Notes: a model not told the origin generated them from the sequence alone. Shown: positions 1 to 10,124, counted from the first letter of the stretch. The stretch: 64,000 nucleotides of DNA from Nitrospirales bacterium (GCA_020027205.1 JAHRAQ010000009.1:1-64000), one strand, 5' to 3'. A program made the numbers and translations.

Positions 1-3000
1 CATAACCGTCACCGACGCGCAGAGGGCGACCGCCACCAACACGGTGACGGTGGCTGTCACCGCCGACAACGATCCCGCCGACTTCGCCGGCAGCACAACC
101 GAAGGCACGGTCGTTGAAGCCACCGCCACCGACGCCGGCACGCCGAACACCGGCGGCGCGTTGATGATCGACGACCCCGACGGCGACGACACGGTGGTCG
201 CCATCACCGACATGCCCGGCACCTACGGAACATTCAGCGTCACCGCCGGCGGCGAATGGACTTACACATTAAACAACGCCGCCGACTCCGCCGCCGACCG
301 ACTCGCCGGCGGCGACACCGAGACCGACACCTTCATCGTCACCGAGACCGACGGCGGCAATACCGTCAGCGTAACCGTGACTGTGACCGGCGCGAACGAC
401 GCCCCGGTCGCGGTGGATGACTCGCTGACCGTGGATGAAGGCGCGACGGCGACCGCTTTGGATGGCGGCGCGACGAGTGTGCGTGACAATGACCGCGATG
501 TGGATACGGCGCTGACGGCATTGATGGTCAGCGTCGTCACGATGCCGACGAACGCTGCGAGTTTCACCTTGAACGCCGACGGCACATTCAATTACGAACA
601 CGATGGCAGCGAGACCATCACCGATTCGTTCACGTATCAGTTAAGCGACGGTGACGCGAGCAGTAACACGGCGACCGTCAGCATCGCGGTGACGCCGGTC
701 AACGACGCCGCGAACATCGGCGGCGATCTCGCGCGCACGATCACCGAAGACACCGCCGGCGTCGGCGGCACCGCCACTGCCGCTGACCGCGACAACCCCG
801 ACGACACCTTCATCGCCGCCGGCGGCAATACCGGCAACAACGCGATGACCGGCGCGACGTACACCGTCACCGGCGGCGGCGCGTGGAGTTACACGCTGGA
901 CACCGCCGCCAGCGCGGTTAACGGTCTCGCGGTCGGCGACGACTTGACCGACACCTTTACGATTACATCTGCCGACGGCACGTCGGCGACGGTCACGGTC
1001 ACGATCACCGGCGCGAATGACGCGCCGACGGTGACGGTGAGCGCGCCGGCGACGGTGGATGAAGATGAGTCGGTGATGTTGACCGCGGTCGGCAATGATG
1101 TGGATGCCGGTGACGCATTAAATTATGCGTGGACGCCGGCGGAGATGTTGACGAACGACGATGACGCCGTCGCAACTTTCAACGCGCCGCAGTTAACCGC
1201 GAACACCGACTTCACTTTCACCGTCACCGTCGCCGACGAACAACACGCAACCGACACCGCCACCGTCACCGTGACCGTCGTCGCCGACAACGACGCCGCG
1301 ATGTTCACCGGCGACTTCACCGGCGCGGTGACCGAAGACGCGGGGCCGAACGCGACCGCTGGCGGCACGCTGACCGTGACCGACAGCGATGGCGCGAATA
1401 TGGCGATGGTACAGATGAACGAGGTCGGTTTATACGGTGACTTCTCCATCACCGCGAACGGCGAATGGATTTACACACTTGACGACGCCGACCCCGACAC
1501 CGACGCGCTGACCGAGGGCGCGATGGTCGAGGATGAGTTCACCGTCACCGCCGATGACAACACGCCGACGACCGTGACCATCACCGTCACCGGCAACAAC
1601 GACGCGCCAACGGTGAGCATCACCGCGCCGGCGGCGGGCATGGGCGTCGCGTCGGGCGCGACCACCGGCGTCGCCGCCGATGTCGCCGACCCCGACGGTT
1701 CGCCGACATTGAGGTGGACCGCCGACGATGGTGACTTCACCGACGCCACATCCGAGGCGACGACTTGGAGCGCGCCGAGGGTGTTGTTCAGTCAGCCAGC
1801 GCGGACGTTGACGCTGAGCGTGACCGCCGATGACGGCGCGCTGACCGGCGCCGACAGCGTGACCGTCGTCGTGCAACCGGAAGGCGACACGCCGGGGATG
1901 ATCAGTGGCGACACCACCGGCGCGGTGACGGAGAACGACCCGACGCCGGCGACCGGCGACCTGGACGACGACGACCCCGACGCCGGTCACGCGGCGTTCA
2001 ATGTGCAGACCGCCGCTGACGGCAACTACGGCGCGTTCAGCATCAACGACGACGGCGAGTGGCGTTATGCGATTGCCGACAACGCCGTGACCGACGCGCT
2101 GGTCGCCGGCGACACCGAGCGCGAAATTTTTGCGGTCGCCACCGTCGGCGGCGCGACCGCGGCGGTGACCATCACCGTCACCGGCGTGAATGATTTGCCG
2201 ACGGTCACCGCGAGCGCGCCGGCGACGGTGAATGAAGGCGAGTCGGTGATGTTGACCGCGGTCGGTGACGACGCCGATGACGGCGAGACCGATTCATTAA
2301 CTTACCGTTGGACGCCGCCGATGTTGACGAACGCCGATGACGCCGTCGCAACTTTTAACGCGCCGGAGTTAACCGCGAACACCAACTTCACTTTCACCGT
2401 CACCGTCACCGACGCGCAACGCGCAACCGGCGACGCGACGGTGACGGTGCGCGTCGTCGCCGACAACGACGCCGCGGTGTTCAGCGGCGACCTTTTCGGC
2501 ATGGTGACCGAGGACGCGGGGCCGAATGAAACCGACAGCGGCACGTTGACGGTGACCGACAGCGACGGCGACAACTTGGCGATGGTGGTGATGGACGAGG
2601 CCGGGATGTATGGCGACTTCTCCATCACCACCGCCGGCGTCTGGACATACACGCTGGACGACGGCGACCCCGACACCGACGCGCTGACCGAAGGCGCGAT
2701 GGTCAACGACGAGTTCACCGTCACCGCCGACGACGGCACCGAGGCAACGGTCACCATCACCGTCACCGGCAACAACGATGTGCCGGTGGCGAACGGCGAC
2801 GACATCGCCGTTGACGAGGGCGCGACGGTGACGATGCTCACCGGCGGCGCGTTGAGTGTGCGCGACAACGACACCGATGTGGACACGGCGACGACGATGT
2901 TGACGGTGTCTGTGGTGACGCCGCCGATGAACGCCGCGAACTTTAACTTGAACGCCGACGGCACATTTAACTACCAACACGACGGCAGCGAAACCATCGC

Positions 3001-6000
3001 CGACGAATTCACTTACCAACTCAACGACGGCGTCGCCGACAGCAATACCGCGACCGTGCGCGTCACCATCGCCGGGGAAAACGACGCCGCGGTGTTCACC
3101 GGCGACCTCACCGGCAGCGTGACCGAAGACGCCACTGACAACATCGTCGTCGGCACGCTGACCGTCACCGACACCGACGGCGACGACTTGGCGATGATGC
3201 AGATGAACGAGGTTGGTGACTACGGTGACTTCTCCATCACCACCGGCGGCGTTTGGACTTATACATTGGACAACGACCGCGCCGCCACCAACGCGCTCGC
3301 CGACGGCGTGGAAATGGAAGACGAGTTCCTGGTCGCCGCCGCCGACGACACCGAGGCGACGGTCACCGTCACCATCACCGGCGCGAACGACCCGGCGGTG
3401 TTCGGCGGCGACTTGACCGTGACCGTGAACGAAGACGACGCCGACGCCGGCATCACCGGCACCGTGACAGCGCGCGATGTGGACGGCGACGACAACTTGT
3501 TTGACGCGGTGGCGACGACGCCGGCCGGCGACGGTGTGTTCGCCGTCACCACCGGCGGCGTGTGGACTTACAACGCCGACGCATCGGTGCAAATGCTCGC
3601 GGTCGGCGACAACACCACCGACACCTTCGTCGTGACCGCCGACGATGACACCGAGGCGACGGTCACCGTCACCATCACCGGCAACAACGACGCGCCGACG
3701 GTGACGGCGAATGCGCCGGCGACGGTGGACGAAGGCGGCACGGTGATGTTGACCGCGGTCGGCGATGATGTGGATGCCGGTGATTCATTAACTTATGCGT
3801 GGACACCGGCGGCGAGGTTGAGCGACGCCGATGAAGCGGTGGCAATTTTTAACGCGCCCGACTTGACCGCGAACGATGATTTTATTTTCACCGTCACCGT
3901 CACCGACGCGCAGAGTGCCACCGGCACCGACACGGTGACGGTCACCGTCACCGCCGACAACGACGCGACGGTGTTCGGCGGCGACTTCGCCGGCGGCGTC
4001 ACCGAAGACGCGGCGGTGAACAGCGTCGGCGGCGCGCTGACCGCGACCGACCCCGACGGCGCGGACAATGTGTTCACCGCCGCGACGAGGCGCAACGACT
4101 ACGGCGCATTCACCGTCGCCGCCGACGGCCGCTGGCGTTACGAGTTAAACAACGCCGCCGACGCCACCAACGCATTAACCGAAAACCAAATGGTCACCGA
4201 CACCTTCACCGTTACCGCCGCCGACGGTAGCGAAGCGACGGTCACCATCACCGTCACCGGCAACAACGACGCGCCTGTGGCGGTGGACGATGCGTTCACG
4301 GTGTTGGAAGGCGCGTCGGCGTTTCGGTTGCGCGGCGGCGCCGACAGCGTGCTCGACAACGACCGCGACCCCGACACGCCGCGCGCGTCGTGGACCGTCA
4401 GCGTCGTCGCGCCGCCGGCCAACGGCGCCCTGACGCTGAACGCCGACGGCGCCTTCACCTACATCCACGACGGCGGCGAGCGCGCCGCCGACTCGTTCAC
4501 CTACCGCGTGCGCGACGGCGCCGCGTTCAGCAACACCGCGACCGTGCGCGTCAGCGTCACCGCGGTCGACGACCCGGCGCGCATCGGCGGCGACTTGGCC
4601 GGCGCGGTGACCGAAGGCGCGGACGACGACACCGACGACGGCATGCTCACCGCAACCGATGCCGACGGCGACGACAACAGATTCATCGCCATCGTCCCGC
4701 CGCGCGTCGGCGACTTCGGCGCGTTCACATTGACCAACACCGGCGCGTGGACCTACACGCTCGACAACGCCCGCGCCGACACCAACGCGCTCGCCGAAAA
4801 CGAATCGGTCACCGACACCTTCACCATCCGCGCCGCCGACGGCACGACGGCGACGGTGACCATCACCATCACCGGCATGAACGATGTGCCGGTGGCGGTG
4901 GACGACGCCATCAACGTCCCGCTCGGCGGCACCGCCACGACACTGGCCGGCGGCGCGCGCAGCGTGCGCGACAACGACACCGACCCGGACACCGACACGC
5001 GCGCGTTGACGGTGACGATGGAGACGTCGCCGCGCAACGCCGTCGACGGCGGCTTCACGCTCCACCCCGACGGCACCTTCGTCTACACGCACAACGGCGT
5101 CGAGACCGCCACCGGCGACTCGTTCGTGTACCGGTTGAACGACGGCGCCGCGACCAGCAACACCGCCACGGTCGTCGTCACCGTAACGGCGCCGCGCTCA
5201 CCGCATCGCGCCAGGGCCTTGCGGCTCACCCTGGCGGCCATGGGCCGGACGGTGGCTTCGAGCGCCGTGGATATTCTCGGCGACCGGTTCACCGCCGCCG
5301 CGTCGACCACCACACAGGCCACGCTGGGCCGGCCGCTGTTGGGCTGCGTCCCGTCGACCCCGCGCACAAACGAACCGGCGGCAACACCGGCGGCAACAAC
5401 GGCCGCGGCCACGTCGACAACGGCGGCAACGGCGACGATAGCCGCAGCCCCAACCTTCACATCGCATGACCGTGAAGACGCCCTCTCCACCGGCGCCGCC
5501 GCCGCCCGCCTCGACCCGTCCACCCCGTGCAATTTCGACATCACCCCCCGCGACGTCCTCGCCGGCAGCACGTTCGCGCTCGCCCTCAACCGTCACCGTG
5601 GCACAACCGACGCGGCCTGGACTCTCTGGGGCCGCGGCGACTTCACCCGGTTCGAAGGCCGGCCGGAGACCACGTTCGCCATGGACGGGGACGTGTTGTC
5701 GGGCTACGTCGGCCTCGACTACCGCCGGCCGGGGCGCGGCCTCATCGGCGTGGCCGCGGCGCACAGCATGGGTGAATTAACGTACCGGATCGACGACACC
5801 GGCGGCGCGCCGGACGGTACGCTGGACGGCACGATGGACGTGGAACTGACCACCGTGTACCCCTACGCGCATTGGTCGCCCTTTGAGGGATCGAGCCTGT
5901 GGGGGCTGGTGGGCTACGGGCGCGGCAAGGCCGCCATGGAGGACGACACCGCCTCCCCCGTCTCGACGGAGATTCAACTGCGCATGGCCGCGTTGGGCGC

Positions 6001-6760
6001 GCGCCAGGATGTGTGGTCCGCCGGGTGGCTGGGGCTGGCGGTCAAAGCGGATGCCTTTCTTGTCGAAGTGGAATCGGACGAGCAGCCGGCGCTGGCGGCC
6101 ATGACCACGGATGCCAGCCGCGCCCGCCTGATTCTGGAAGGCCGCGCCGACTGGTTCACCGGCATGGACGTCCGGCTCACCTCGAATCTGGAAGTGGGCG
6201 CGCGGATCGACGGCGGGAAGGCGGAACGGGGCAACGGGTTCGAAGTGGGCGGCAATCTGGAATACGCGCAGATACCCGGCGGGCTGGCCGTCGAAGCCCG
6301 CGGCCGGATGCTGGTCACTCACGCCGACGAGGCGTTCAAACAATGGGGCGCGAGCGCGACGGCGCGGCTGGATCCGGGAACGGCCGGGCGGGGCCTGTCC
6401 CTGTCGCTGACCCCGGTGTGGGGGGAGCCGTCGAGCGGCGCCGACGCCCTGTGGACGCGGGAGCATGTGCCACGTCCGGCGGCCGCGGTCTCGACCACGG
6501 CCTGGCGGCCGGATCGAATGGACGTGGAATTAAACTATGGACTGGCGCCGGGCGTCCGCGGGCAACTGACGCCGTTCGGCACCGTCCAACTGGACGGCGG
6601 AGCGGCGAGCCGCCTGCAACTGGGCCTGCGATGGCGCCGCGCCACACTGCAATGGCACCGCCCCGCCGGCCTGCGACTGGAACTGACCGGCGAACGCCAC
6701 GCCCGCGACTCCGGCGCACCTGAACACCGTCTGGGTCTGACCGGCGCTATTGATTTCTGA
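1..6760 (+). CDS. Giant VCBS/cadherin-like repeat adhesin with C-terminal autotransporter beta-barrel (5' partial)
   Basis: The frame is open from the first base, so the gene starts upstream of the window; about 2,250 residues are visible. The passenger contains three kinds of roughly 95-105-residue modules in changing order. Nine are VCBS-type, starting GDxxGxVTED and ending TVTITVTGNNDAP. Four or five are Ig-like, with an APATVDEGxxVMLTAVGDD core. Four are cadherin-like, with a PVAVDD start, VRDNDxD and LNADGTFNYxHDG. A low-complexity Ala/Thr linker follows at about 5200-5520. The last 380-400 residues alternate like an outer-membrane barrel and end in Phe (GAIDF), the usual signal for Bam-dependent assembly. 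The passenger is very acidic and contains no lysine until about base 5930. Role by family: surface adhesion or biofilm. The barrel assignment is confident; the ligand is unknown. Confidence 0.9.
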   Translation, partial: ITVTDAQRATATNTVTVAVTADNDPADFAGSTTEGTVVEATATDAGTPNTGGALMIDDPDGDDTVVAITDMPGTYGTFSVTAGGEWTYTLNNAADSAADRLAGGDTETDTFIVTETDGGNTVSVTVTVTGANDAPVAVDDSLTVDEGATATALDGGATSVRDNDRDVDTALTALMVSVVTMPTNAASFTLNADGTFNYEHDGSETITDSFTYQLSDGDASSNTATVSIAVTPVNDAANIGGDLARTITEDTAGVGGTATAADRDNPDDTFIAAGGNTGNNAMTGATYTVTGGGAWSYTLDTAASAVNGLAVGDDLTDTFTITSADGTSATVTVTITGANDAPTVTVSAPATVDEDESVMLTAVGNDVDAGDALNYAWTPAEMLTNDDDAVATFNAPQLTANTDFTFTVTVADEQHATDTATVTVTVVADNDAAMFTGDFTGAVTEDAGPNATAGGTLTVTDSDGANMAMVQMNEVGLYGDFSITANGEWIYTLDDADPDTDALTEGAMVEDEFTVTADDNTPTTVTITVTGNNDAPTVSITAPAAGMGVASGATTGVAADVADPDGSPTLRWTADDGDFTDATSEATTWSAPRVLFSQPARTLTLSVTADDGALTGADSVTVVVQPEGDTPGMISGDTTGAVTENDPTPATGDLDDDDPDAGHAAFNVQTAADGNYGAFSINDDGEWRYAIADNAVTDALVAGDTEREIFAVATVGGATAAVTITVTGVNDLPTVTASAPATVNEGESVMLTAVGDDADDGETDSLTYRWTPPMLTNADDAVATFNAPELTANTNFTFTVTVTDAQRATGDATVTVRVVADNDAAVFSGDLFGMVTEDAGPNETDSGTLTVTDSDGDNLAMVVMDEAGMYGDFSITTAGVWTYTLDDGDPDTDALTEGAMVNDEFTVTADDGTEATVTITVTGNNDVPVANGDDIAVDEGATVTMLTGGALSVRDNDTDVDTATTMLTVSVVTPPMNAANFNLNADGTFNYQHDGSETIADEFTYQLNDGVADSNTATVRVTIAGENDAAVFTGDLTGSVTEDATDNIVVGTLTVTDTDGDDLAMMQMNEVGDYGDFSITTGGVWTYTLDNDRAATNALADGVEMEDEFLVAAADDTEATVTVTITGANDPAVFGGDLTVTVNEDDADAGITGTVTARDVDGDDNLFDAVATTPAGDGVFAVTTGGVWTYNADASVQMLAVGDNTTDTFVVTADDDTEATVTVTITGNNDAPTVTANAPATVDEGGTVMLTAVGDDVDAGDSLTYAWTPAARLSDADEAVAIFNAPDLTANDDFIFTVTVTDAQSATGTDTVTVTVTADNDATVFGGDFAGGVTEDAAVNSVGGALTATDPDGADNVFTAATRRNDYGAFTVAADGRWRYELNNAADATNALTENQMVTDTFTVTAADGSEATVTITVTGNNDAPVAVDDAFTVLEGASAFRLRGGADSVLDNDRDPDTPRASWTVSVVAPPANGALTLNADGAFTYIHDGGERAADSFTYRVRDGAAFSNTATVRVSVTAVDDPARIGGDLAGAVTEGADDDTDDGMLTATDADGDDNRFIAIVPPRVGDFGAFTLTNTGAWTYTLDNARADTNALAENESVTDTFTIRAADGTTATVTITITGMNDVPVAVDDAINVPLGGTATTLAGGARSVRDNDTDPDTDTRALTVTMETSPRNAVDGGFTLHPDGTFVYTHNGVETATGDSFVYRLNDGAATSNTATVVVTVTAPRSPHRARALRLTLAAMGRTVASSAVDILGDRFTAAASTTTQATLGRPLLGCVPSTPRTNEPAATPAATTAAATSTTAATATIAAAPTFTSHDREDALSTGAAAARLDPSTPCNFDITPRDVLAGSTFALALNRHRGTTDAAWTLWGRGDFTRFEGRPETTFAMDGDVLSGYVGLDYRRPGRGLIGVAAAHSMGELTYRIDDTGGAPDGTLDGTMDVELTTVYPYAHWSPFEGSSLWGLVGYGRGKAAMEDDTASPVSTEIQLRMAALGARQDVWSAGWLGLAVKADAFLVEVESDEQPALAAMTTDASRARLILEGRADWFTGMDVRLTSNLEVGARIDGGKAERGNGFEVGGNLEYAQIPGGLAVEARGRMLVTHADEAFKQWGASATARLDPGTAGRGLSLSLTPVWGEPSSGADALWTREHVPRPAAAVSTTAWRPDRMDVELNYGLAPGVRGQLTPFGTVQLDGGAASRLQLGLRWRRATLQWHRPAGLRLELTGERHARDSGAPEHRLGLTGAIDF

Positions 6761-6776
6761 AGACTTCCGACGGACG

Positions 6777-7081
6777 GAAACTGAAGGATGGATTCCCGAC
6801 TACTAACGTCGGGAATGACGGAAGGAAAAAGGCGGGAATGACGGCAGCGGCAGCGACGGCGGCGGGCGGCGGCAACGGCGGGCGGCGGCAACGGTAGCGG
6901 TGGGCAGCAGCGGCGGCGACGGCGGCGGCAGGCGGCGGCAACGGCGGCGGGTAGCCCTCCTTCCGTCATTCCCGACATCTTTAGTCGGGAATCCATCTTT
7001 CTGTTCCTTCCTTCCTCGTCCAAAAGGCAGGAGGGGGAAACTGAAGGATGGATTCCCGACTACTAACGTCGGGAATGACGG
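6777..7081. repeat. REPIN-like palindromic repeats, cluster 1, with GGC/AAC microsatellite
   Basis: This stretch after the adhesin stop has three palindromes with arms TTCCCGAC/GTCGGGAA (cores near 6793-6815, 6969-6990 and 7052-7074). The last two face each other across a spacer of about 60 bp, giving the arrangement GTCATTCC-loop-GGAATCCATC ... GATGGATTCC-loop-GGAATGAC. Between the first and second lies a GC-only microsatellite of GGCGGCAACGG-like units (about 6845-6955). No gene is supported here. Confidence 0.85.
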
Positions 7082-7161
7082 GCGGAGGGCGCGGACGGAG
7101 GGCGCGGGCGGCGGGCACGGGCGGGACGATGGGCTTATAAACCCTTGGAAAGTATGGGCTG

Positions 7162-7177
7162 GATTTTTCGAAAAATC
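7162..7177. promoter_or_regulatory. 16-bp perfect palindrome, candidate operator
   Basis: GATTTTTCGAAAAATC is a perfect palindrome in an AT-rich pocket inside otherwise GC-rich DNA, followed at once by TGTGATATGCT, which resembles an extended -10 box. It lies about 290 bp upstream of the zinc-ribbon gene at 7468, on the same strand. The stretch 7180-7460 otherwise shows only a short CCCC/GGGG hairpin near 7370-7388 and no convincing gene. A regulator site is inference. Confidence 0.4.
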
Positions 7178-7467
7178 TGTGATATGCTGTTTGATTCTCC
7201 CGCCTCGTGGTGCGGTGGGTGGTCCATCGGAATCGGTCGGACCAGGCCACCGGCGGGGTAGACTTGGCGTCAATCGTGGTTATCTGTGCCGGAGAGACGG
7301 GGAAGGGATGCCGGAAAATGCCGTCGGCGTGTCGCAATCCGTTGACGTTGTTGTGTTTTATTGCACAGACCCCCGCAGACATGGGGGCACGAACTTCGCA
7401 TTTGGCGGCGGATGCGGGTCTCATGCGTGTGGGTAGAATGAGTTAAGGGAAGTCACGGAGTCGCATC

Positions 7468-8076
7468 ATGGCCAGGACAATGGACGTCAGTGACGTGAGA
7501 CGAAAGGATTCCCGGCGCATCGCGGGACAGTCCCGTGGCGTGCCGGAGCAGCCAAAAGGAACCAGGGGCATGGCAAAACATAAAACGAACGGCGGACAGC
7601 AAGGGACGCTGGAGCCTTTGAGCACATGGAAACGGCACCAGGCTTTGCAGGAACTGGCGCGCTTTATGGTGCAGGAGGGCCACACGCACCTGACCCAGTT
7701 GGAATATGATCTCGCCGAAGAGAAGGCGTATTCGGTGCAATTTTTTGTTCGACACTGGGGGTCGTGGGCGCGGGCCGTTGAAAAGGCGCGCGACCTGATG
7801 GAGCAGCAGGATATTCCCGAACCGCAGTCGTCCCCCTACGCCGGTCTGGTGAACTGTCTGTGCGGCAAAGCCTGTCATTGCGAAAAACGGTTCTGGAGTC
7901 CGGACCGGCGCAAAATCAGGATGTGCGACGCCTGCCGGGCCTGGTCGGACAAGTTGTCGGTGGACGACCAGTTCTTTTACCTGACGGACGAGACGACCAT
8001 CAACACCCGCGGACGCACCAGCGCCGCAAAACAGGGCCGCCCCAAAAAAGATACTCTGCGCGTCAGCGTGAAGTAA
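7468..8076 (+). CDS. Small zinc-ribbon protein with HNH-repeat-like domain
   Basis: The product has 202 residues. The ATG has GGAG seven bases upstream; a later ATG at 7570 has poor spacing. Residues about 50-105 (WKRHQALQELARFMVQEG ... VRHWGSWARAVEKA) resemble the short helical homing-endonuclease-associated repeat, which ends in a FGSWxxAxxxAG-like signature. A Cys cluster follows (CLCGKACHC then CDAC, about residues 131-153), compatible with one or two zinc sites. The basic tail contains GRPKK, like an AT-hook. A DNA-binding role is plausible, but no HNH nuclease motif is visible. It sits alone between two REPIN clusters. The domain match is from memory of the family pattern. Confidence 0.75.
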   Translation: MARTMDVSDVRRKDSRRIAGQSRGVPEQPKGTRGMAKHKTNGGQQGTLEPLSTWKRHQALQELARFMVQEGHTHLTQLEYDLAEEKAYSVQFFVRHWGSWARAVEKARDLMEQQDIPEPQSSPYAGLVNCLCGKACHCEKRFWSPDRRKIRMCDACRAWSDKLSVDDQFFYLTDETTINTRGRTSAAKQGRPKKDTLRVSVK

Positions 8077-8117
8077 CCGCGTGGCGGCGGCGTTGCCGCC
8101 CGCCGCCGCTCGCCCCG

Positions 8118-8350
8118 TCCGTCATTCCCGACGTCTTTGACGGCATTCCTCCCCCTCCGTCATTCCGCGCCGACGATACCAGTGGCAGGAGAATCGTGCG
8201 CACGCGGAATCCACCCGCAAGACGTCCCCCTCCGTCATTCCCGACATTGTTAGTCGGGAATCCATCTTTCTGTTCTTTCCTTCCTTGTCCAAAAGGCAGG
8301 ACGGAAACTAAAGGATGGATTCCCGATTACTAACGTCGGGAATGACGGAA
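8118..8350. repeat. REPIN-like palindromic repeats, cluster 2
   Basis: This cluster contains one degenerate element, one long-loop element (TTCCGCG ... CGCGGAA around 8160-8205) and one facing pair of TTCCCGA elements (8236-8345) joined by a T-rich then A-rich spacer. The DNA from 8351 to 8483, before the tRNA, is C-rich with loosely repeated CCGCTCC and CCCGG words and holds no supported gene. Confidence 0.85.
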
Positions 8351-8483
8351 AGAATGACGGAAAGATGGTTTAGCCCGCCCTGCCCGCTCCACACTGCCTG
8401 CTCCGCCCCGTCCGCGTCGCCCGGCCCGCTCCGCCCGGTCTGCTTTGTCCGGCCTGACTCTCTGGTTGGCTGCGTGAAAACGG

Positions 8484-8560
8484 TGGCGCCCCCGAGACGA
8501 TTTGAACGTCCGACCTGCGGTTTAGGAAACCGTTGCTCTATCCAACTGAGCTACGGGGGC
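8484..8560 (-). tRNA. tRNA-Arg(CCU)
   Basis: The reverse strand folds as a full cloverleaf: acceptor GCCCCCG with CGGGGGC, TA at positions 8-9, D stem GCTC/GAGC, anticodon loop TTCCTAA (anticodon CCU, reads AGG), and T arm GGACG-TTCAAAT-CGTCT. CCA is encoded at the 3' end after a G discriminator. There is an A-C mismatch at the outer anticodon-stem pair 27-43, and the T stem has a G-T pair. It is a single tRNA with no neighbours. Confidence 0.95.
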
Positions 8561-8654
8561 GCACCGGTCATCTTTCGTCACTGCATCCGTCCCGCGCCGG
8601 CGGTTGCAAGACCCGGCCGGCAACCTGCGCCGCGCCGCGCGGCATGGGCGCCGC

Positions 8655-8736
8655 CTCGACGGTGACGACGGTGATAACGGTAACAACGGTGGCGACGGTG
8701 GCAGTGGCGGCGGTGACAACCGTGACAACCATGACT
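8655..8736. repeat. GGTGACGG-type microsatellite after the efflux OMF gene
   Basis: Imperfect units of GGTGACGGTGG and GGTAACAACGG run up to the stop codon of the minus-strand outer-membrane factor gene. In one plus-strand frame they would read Gly/Asp/Asn-rich sequence. The same word family occurs near 6.9, 30.2, 51.1 and 51.4 kb. I see no gene here. Confidence 0.7.
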
Positions 8737-10120
8737 ACCGCGTCCAACTGCCGCCCAGCGCCAGGTTCAGATTAATCCATTGTTCCAGCCGGGCGCGCTC
8801 AATGGTGACGAGGTTGCGCTCGGCCGTCAACGTTCTCTGCTGAATCGTCAGCACGTCAAGCAGATCCGTTTCGCCTTCATCATAGCGCAACCGCGCCAGA
8901 CGAAACGCCTCCCTGGCTTCGCCGGCCGCCTCGTCCAGCGCCGCGTTTCGCGCGCGAAGCACGACGAGTTGATCCAACCCTGTTTCGACTTCCTGAAACA
9001 CGTTCAACGCCGCCTGGCCGTATTCGGCGACCGCGCGCCGCTGTTCGGCGGTAGCAATGTCCACCTGCGCCCGGCGGGTCCCGCCGTCGAGCAACGGCGC
9101 CACGAGATTGCCGCCGACGGTCCAGGCAACGTTGGCCGGGTCCAGCAGATTCCCCAGTTGATCGGACGACCCGCCGAGATTGCCCGTGAGACTGATCCTC
9201 GGCAGCCGCGCGGCGTTGGCCTGATCGAGACGGTTGAACGCCGCCGCCACGCGCCGCTCGGCCGCCACCAGATCGGGACGGCGTTCCAGCACGTCGGACG
9301 GCACGCCCGCCGGCGGCGTCGGCGGCGTCGGCGGCAGCGAGGCGCGCACGGTGAGATCGGCGCCCGGATACCGCCCCAGCAACACCTCCAGCGCGCGCAG
9401 AGCCTCGCGCCGCGCGCCTTCCGCCGCCGCCAGCGCCGACCGGGCCGCCGCCAGATCCGATTTGGCAAGCGCGAGATCCTGCGACGACCCGAACCCGTTG
9501 TCATACCGCACCGCGACGATGCGGTTGGTTTCCGTCAGCGCGTCGATGGATTGGCGCGTGACGTCCTCCAGCAGTCCCGCCTCGATGGCGAGAAAATAGG
9601 CGTTGGCCACCGCCGCCGCCAGGGAATACTGGGAAAACCGGTAGTCCGCTTCGACGGATTCCGCCGTCGCCGCCGCCGCCCGTTGCCCGGACAGAATGCG
9701 GCCCCACACATCCAGTTCCCAACTCACGCGCAGGCCGAGGGTGACGCGGCTTGCGTCCGTGGCACGGCTGTCGATCACGCCCGACCGGCTGCCGTCCGTC
9801 GCAAGATCGATAGCCGGCCGCAGCGCCGCGCCCGCCTGCCTCGCCAGCGCCCACGACTGTTCCACGTTGGCCGCGGCGCCCTGCAGATTCTTGTTGTTGG
9901 CCTGCGCGTCGCGCACCAGTTGCGTCAACACGGCGTCGCGCAGCGCATCGATCCACCCCACGCGCACGTCGCCCACCGCCTGCTGCGCCATCACCCACGC
10001 ATCGGGCGCCGGCGCCTCGCGCCGCGCCGTCTCGCCAACTTCGTCGCGGGAAGTGAGGGACGCGCAGGCCGTCAGCGCGAACGCGCCGCACAGGCAGAGG
10101 AGAAATCGGCGTGGCATCAT
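8735..10120 (-). CDS. RND efflux outer-membrane lipoprotein, NodT/OprM family
   Basis: The product has 461 residues. The N-terminus is a lipoprotein signal with lipobox LTAC (Cys19). Family features follow: AxAANKNLQ-type helical segments, the internally repeated OEP domain (SWELDVWGRILSGQRAA, then VLERRPDLVAAERRVAAA), and the usual TERNLVTIERARLEQWINLNLALGG end. It forms the TolC-like exit duct of a tripartite pump. Its start lies only four bases after the stop of the RND permease gene, so it is the last gene of the methyltransferase-MFP-RND-OMF operon. Two ATGs stand side by side at the start; GAGG precedes them. The substrate cannot be read from sequence. Confidence 0.95.
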   Translation of the reverse strand: MMPRRFLLCLCGAFALTACASLTSRDEVGETARREAPAPDAWVMAQQAVGDVRVGWIDALRDAVLTQLVRDAQANNKNLQGAAANVEQSWALARQAGAALRPAIDLATDGSRSGVIDSRATDASRVTLGLRVSWELDVWGRILSGQRAAAATAESVEADYRFSQYSLAAAVANAYFLAIEAGLLEDVTRQSIDALTETNRIVAVRYDNGFGSSQDLALAKSDLAAARSALAAAEGARREALRALEVLLGRYPGADLTVRASLPPTPPTPPAGVPSDVLERRPDLVAAERRVAAAFNRLDQANAARLPRISLTGNLGGSSDQLGNLLDPANVAWTVGGNLVAPLLDGGTRRAQVDIATAEQRRAVAEYGQAALNVFQEVETGLDQLVVLRARNAALDEAAGEAREAFRLARLRYDEGETDLLDVLTIQQRTLTAERNLVTIERARLEQWINLNLALGGSWTR

Positions 10121-10124
10121 GGCC

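Noticed and set aside
3213-5775. Long open frames overlapping the adhesin on both strands
   Set aside because: They arise from repetitive GC-rich codons. Their compositions (Arg/His or Val/Ser runs) are not protein-like, while the adhesin frame has clear domains.
7207-7446. 79-codon frame ahead of the zinc-ribbon gene
   Set aside because: Starts with GTG, has no ribosome site, and its sequence is not protein-like.
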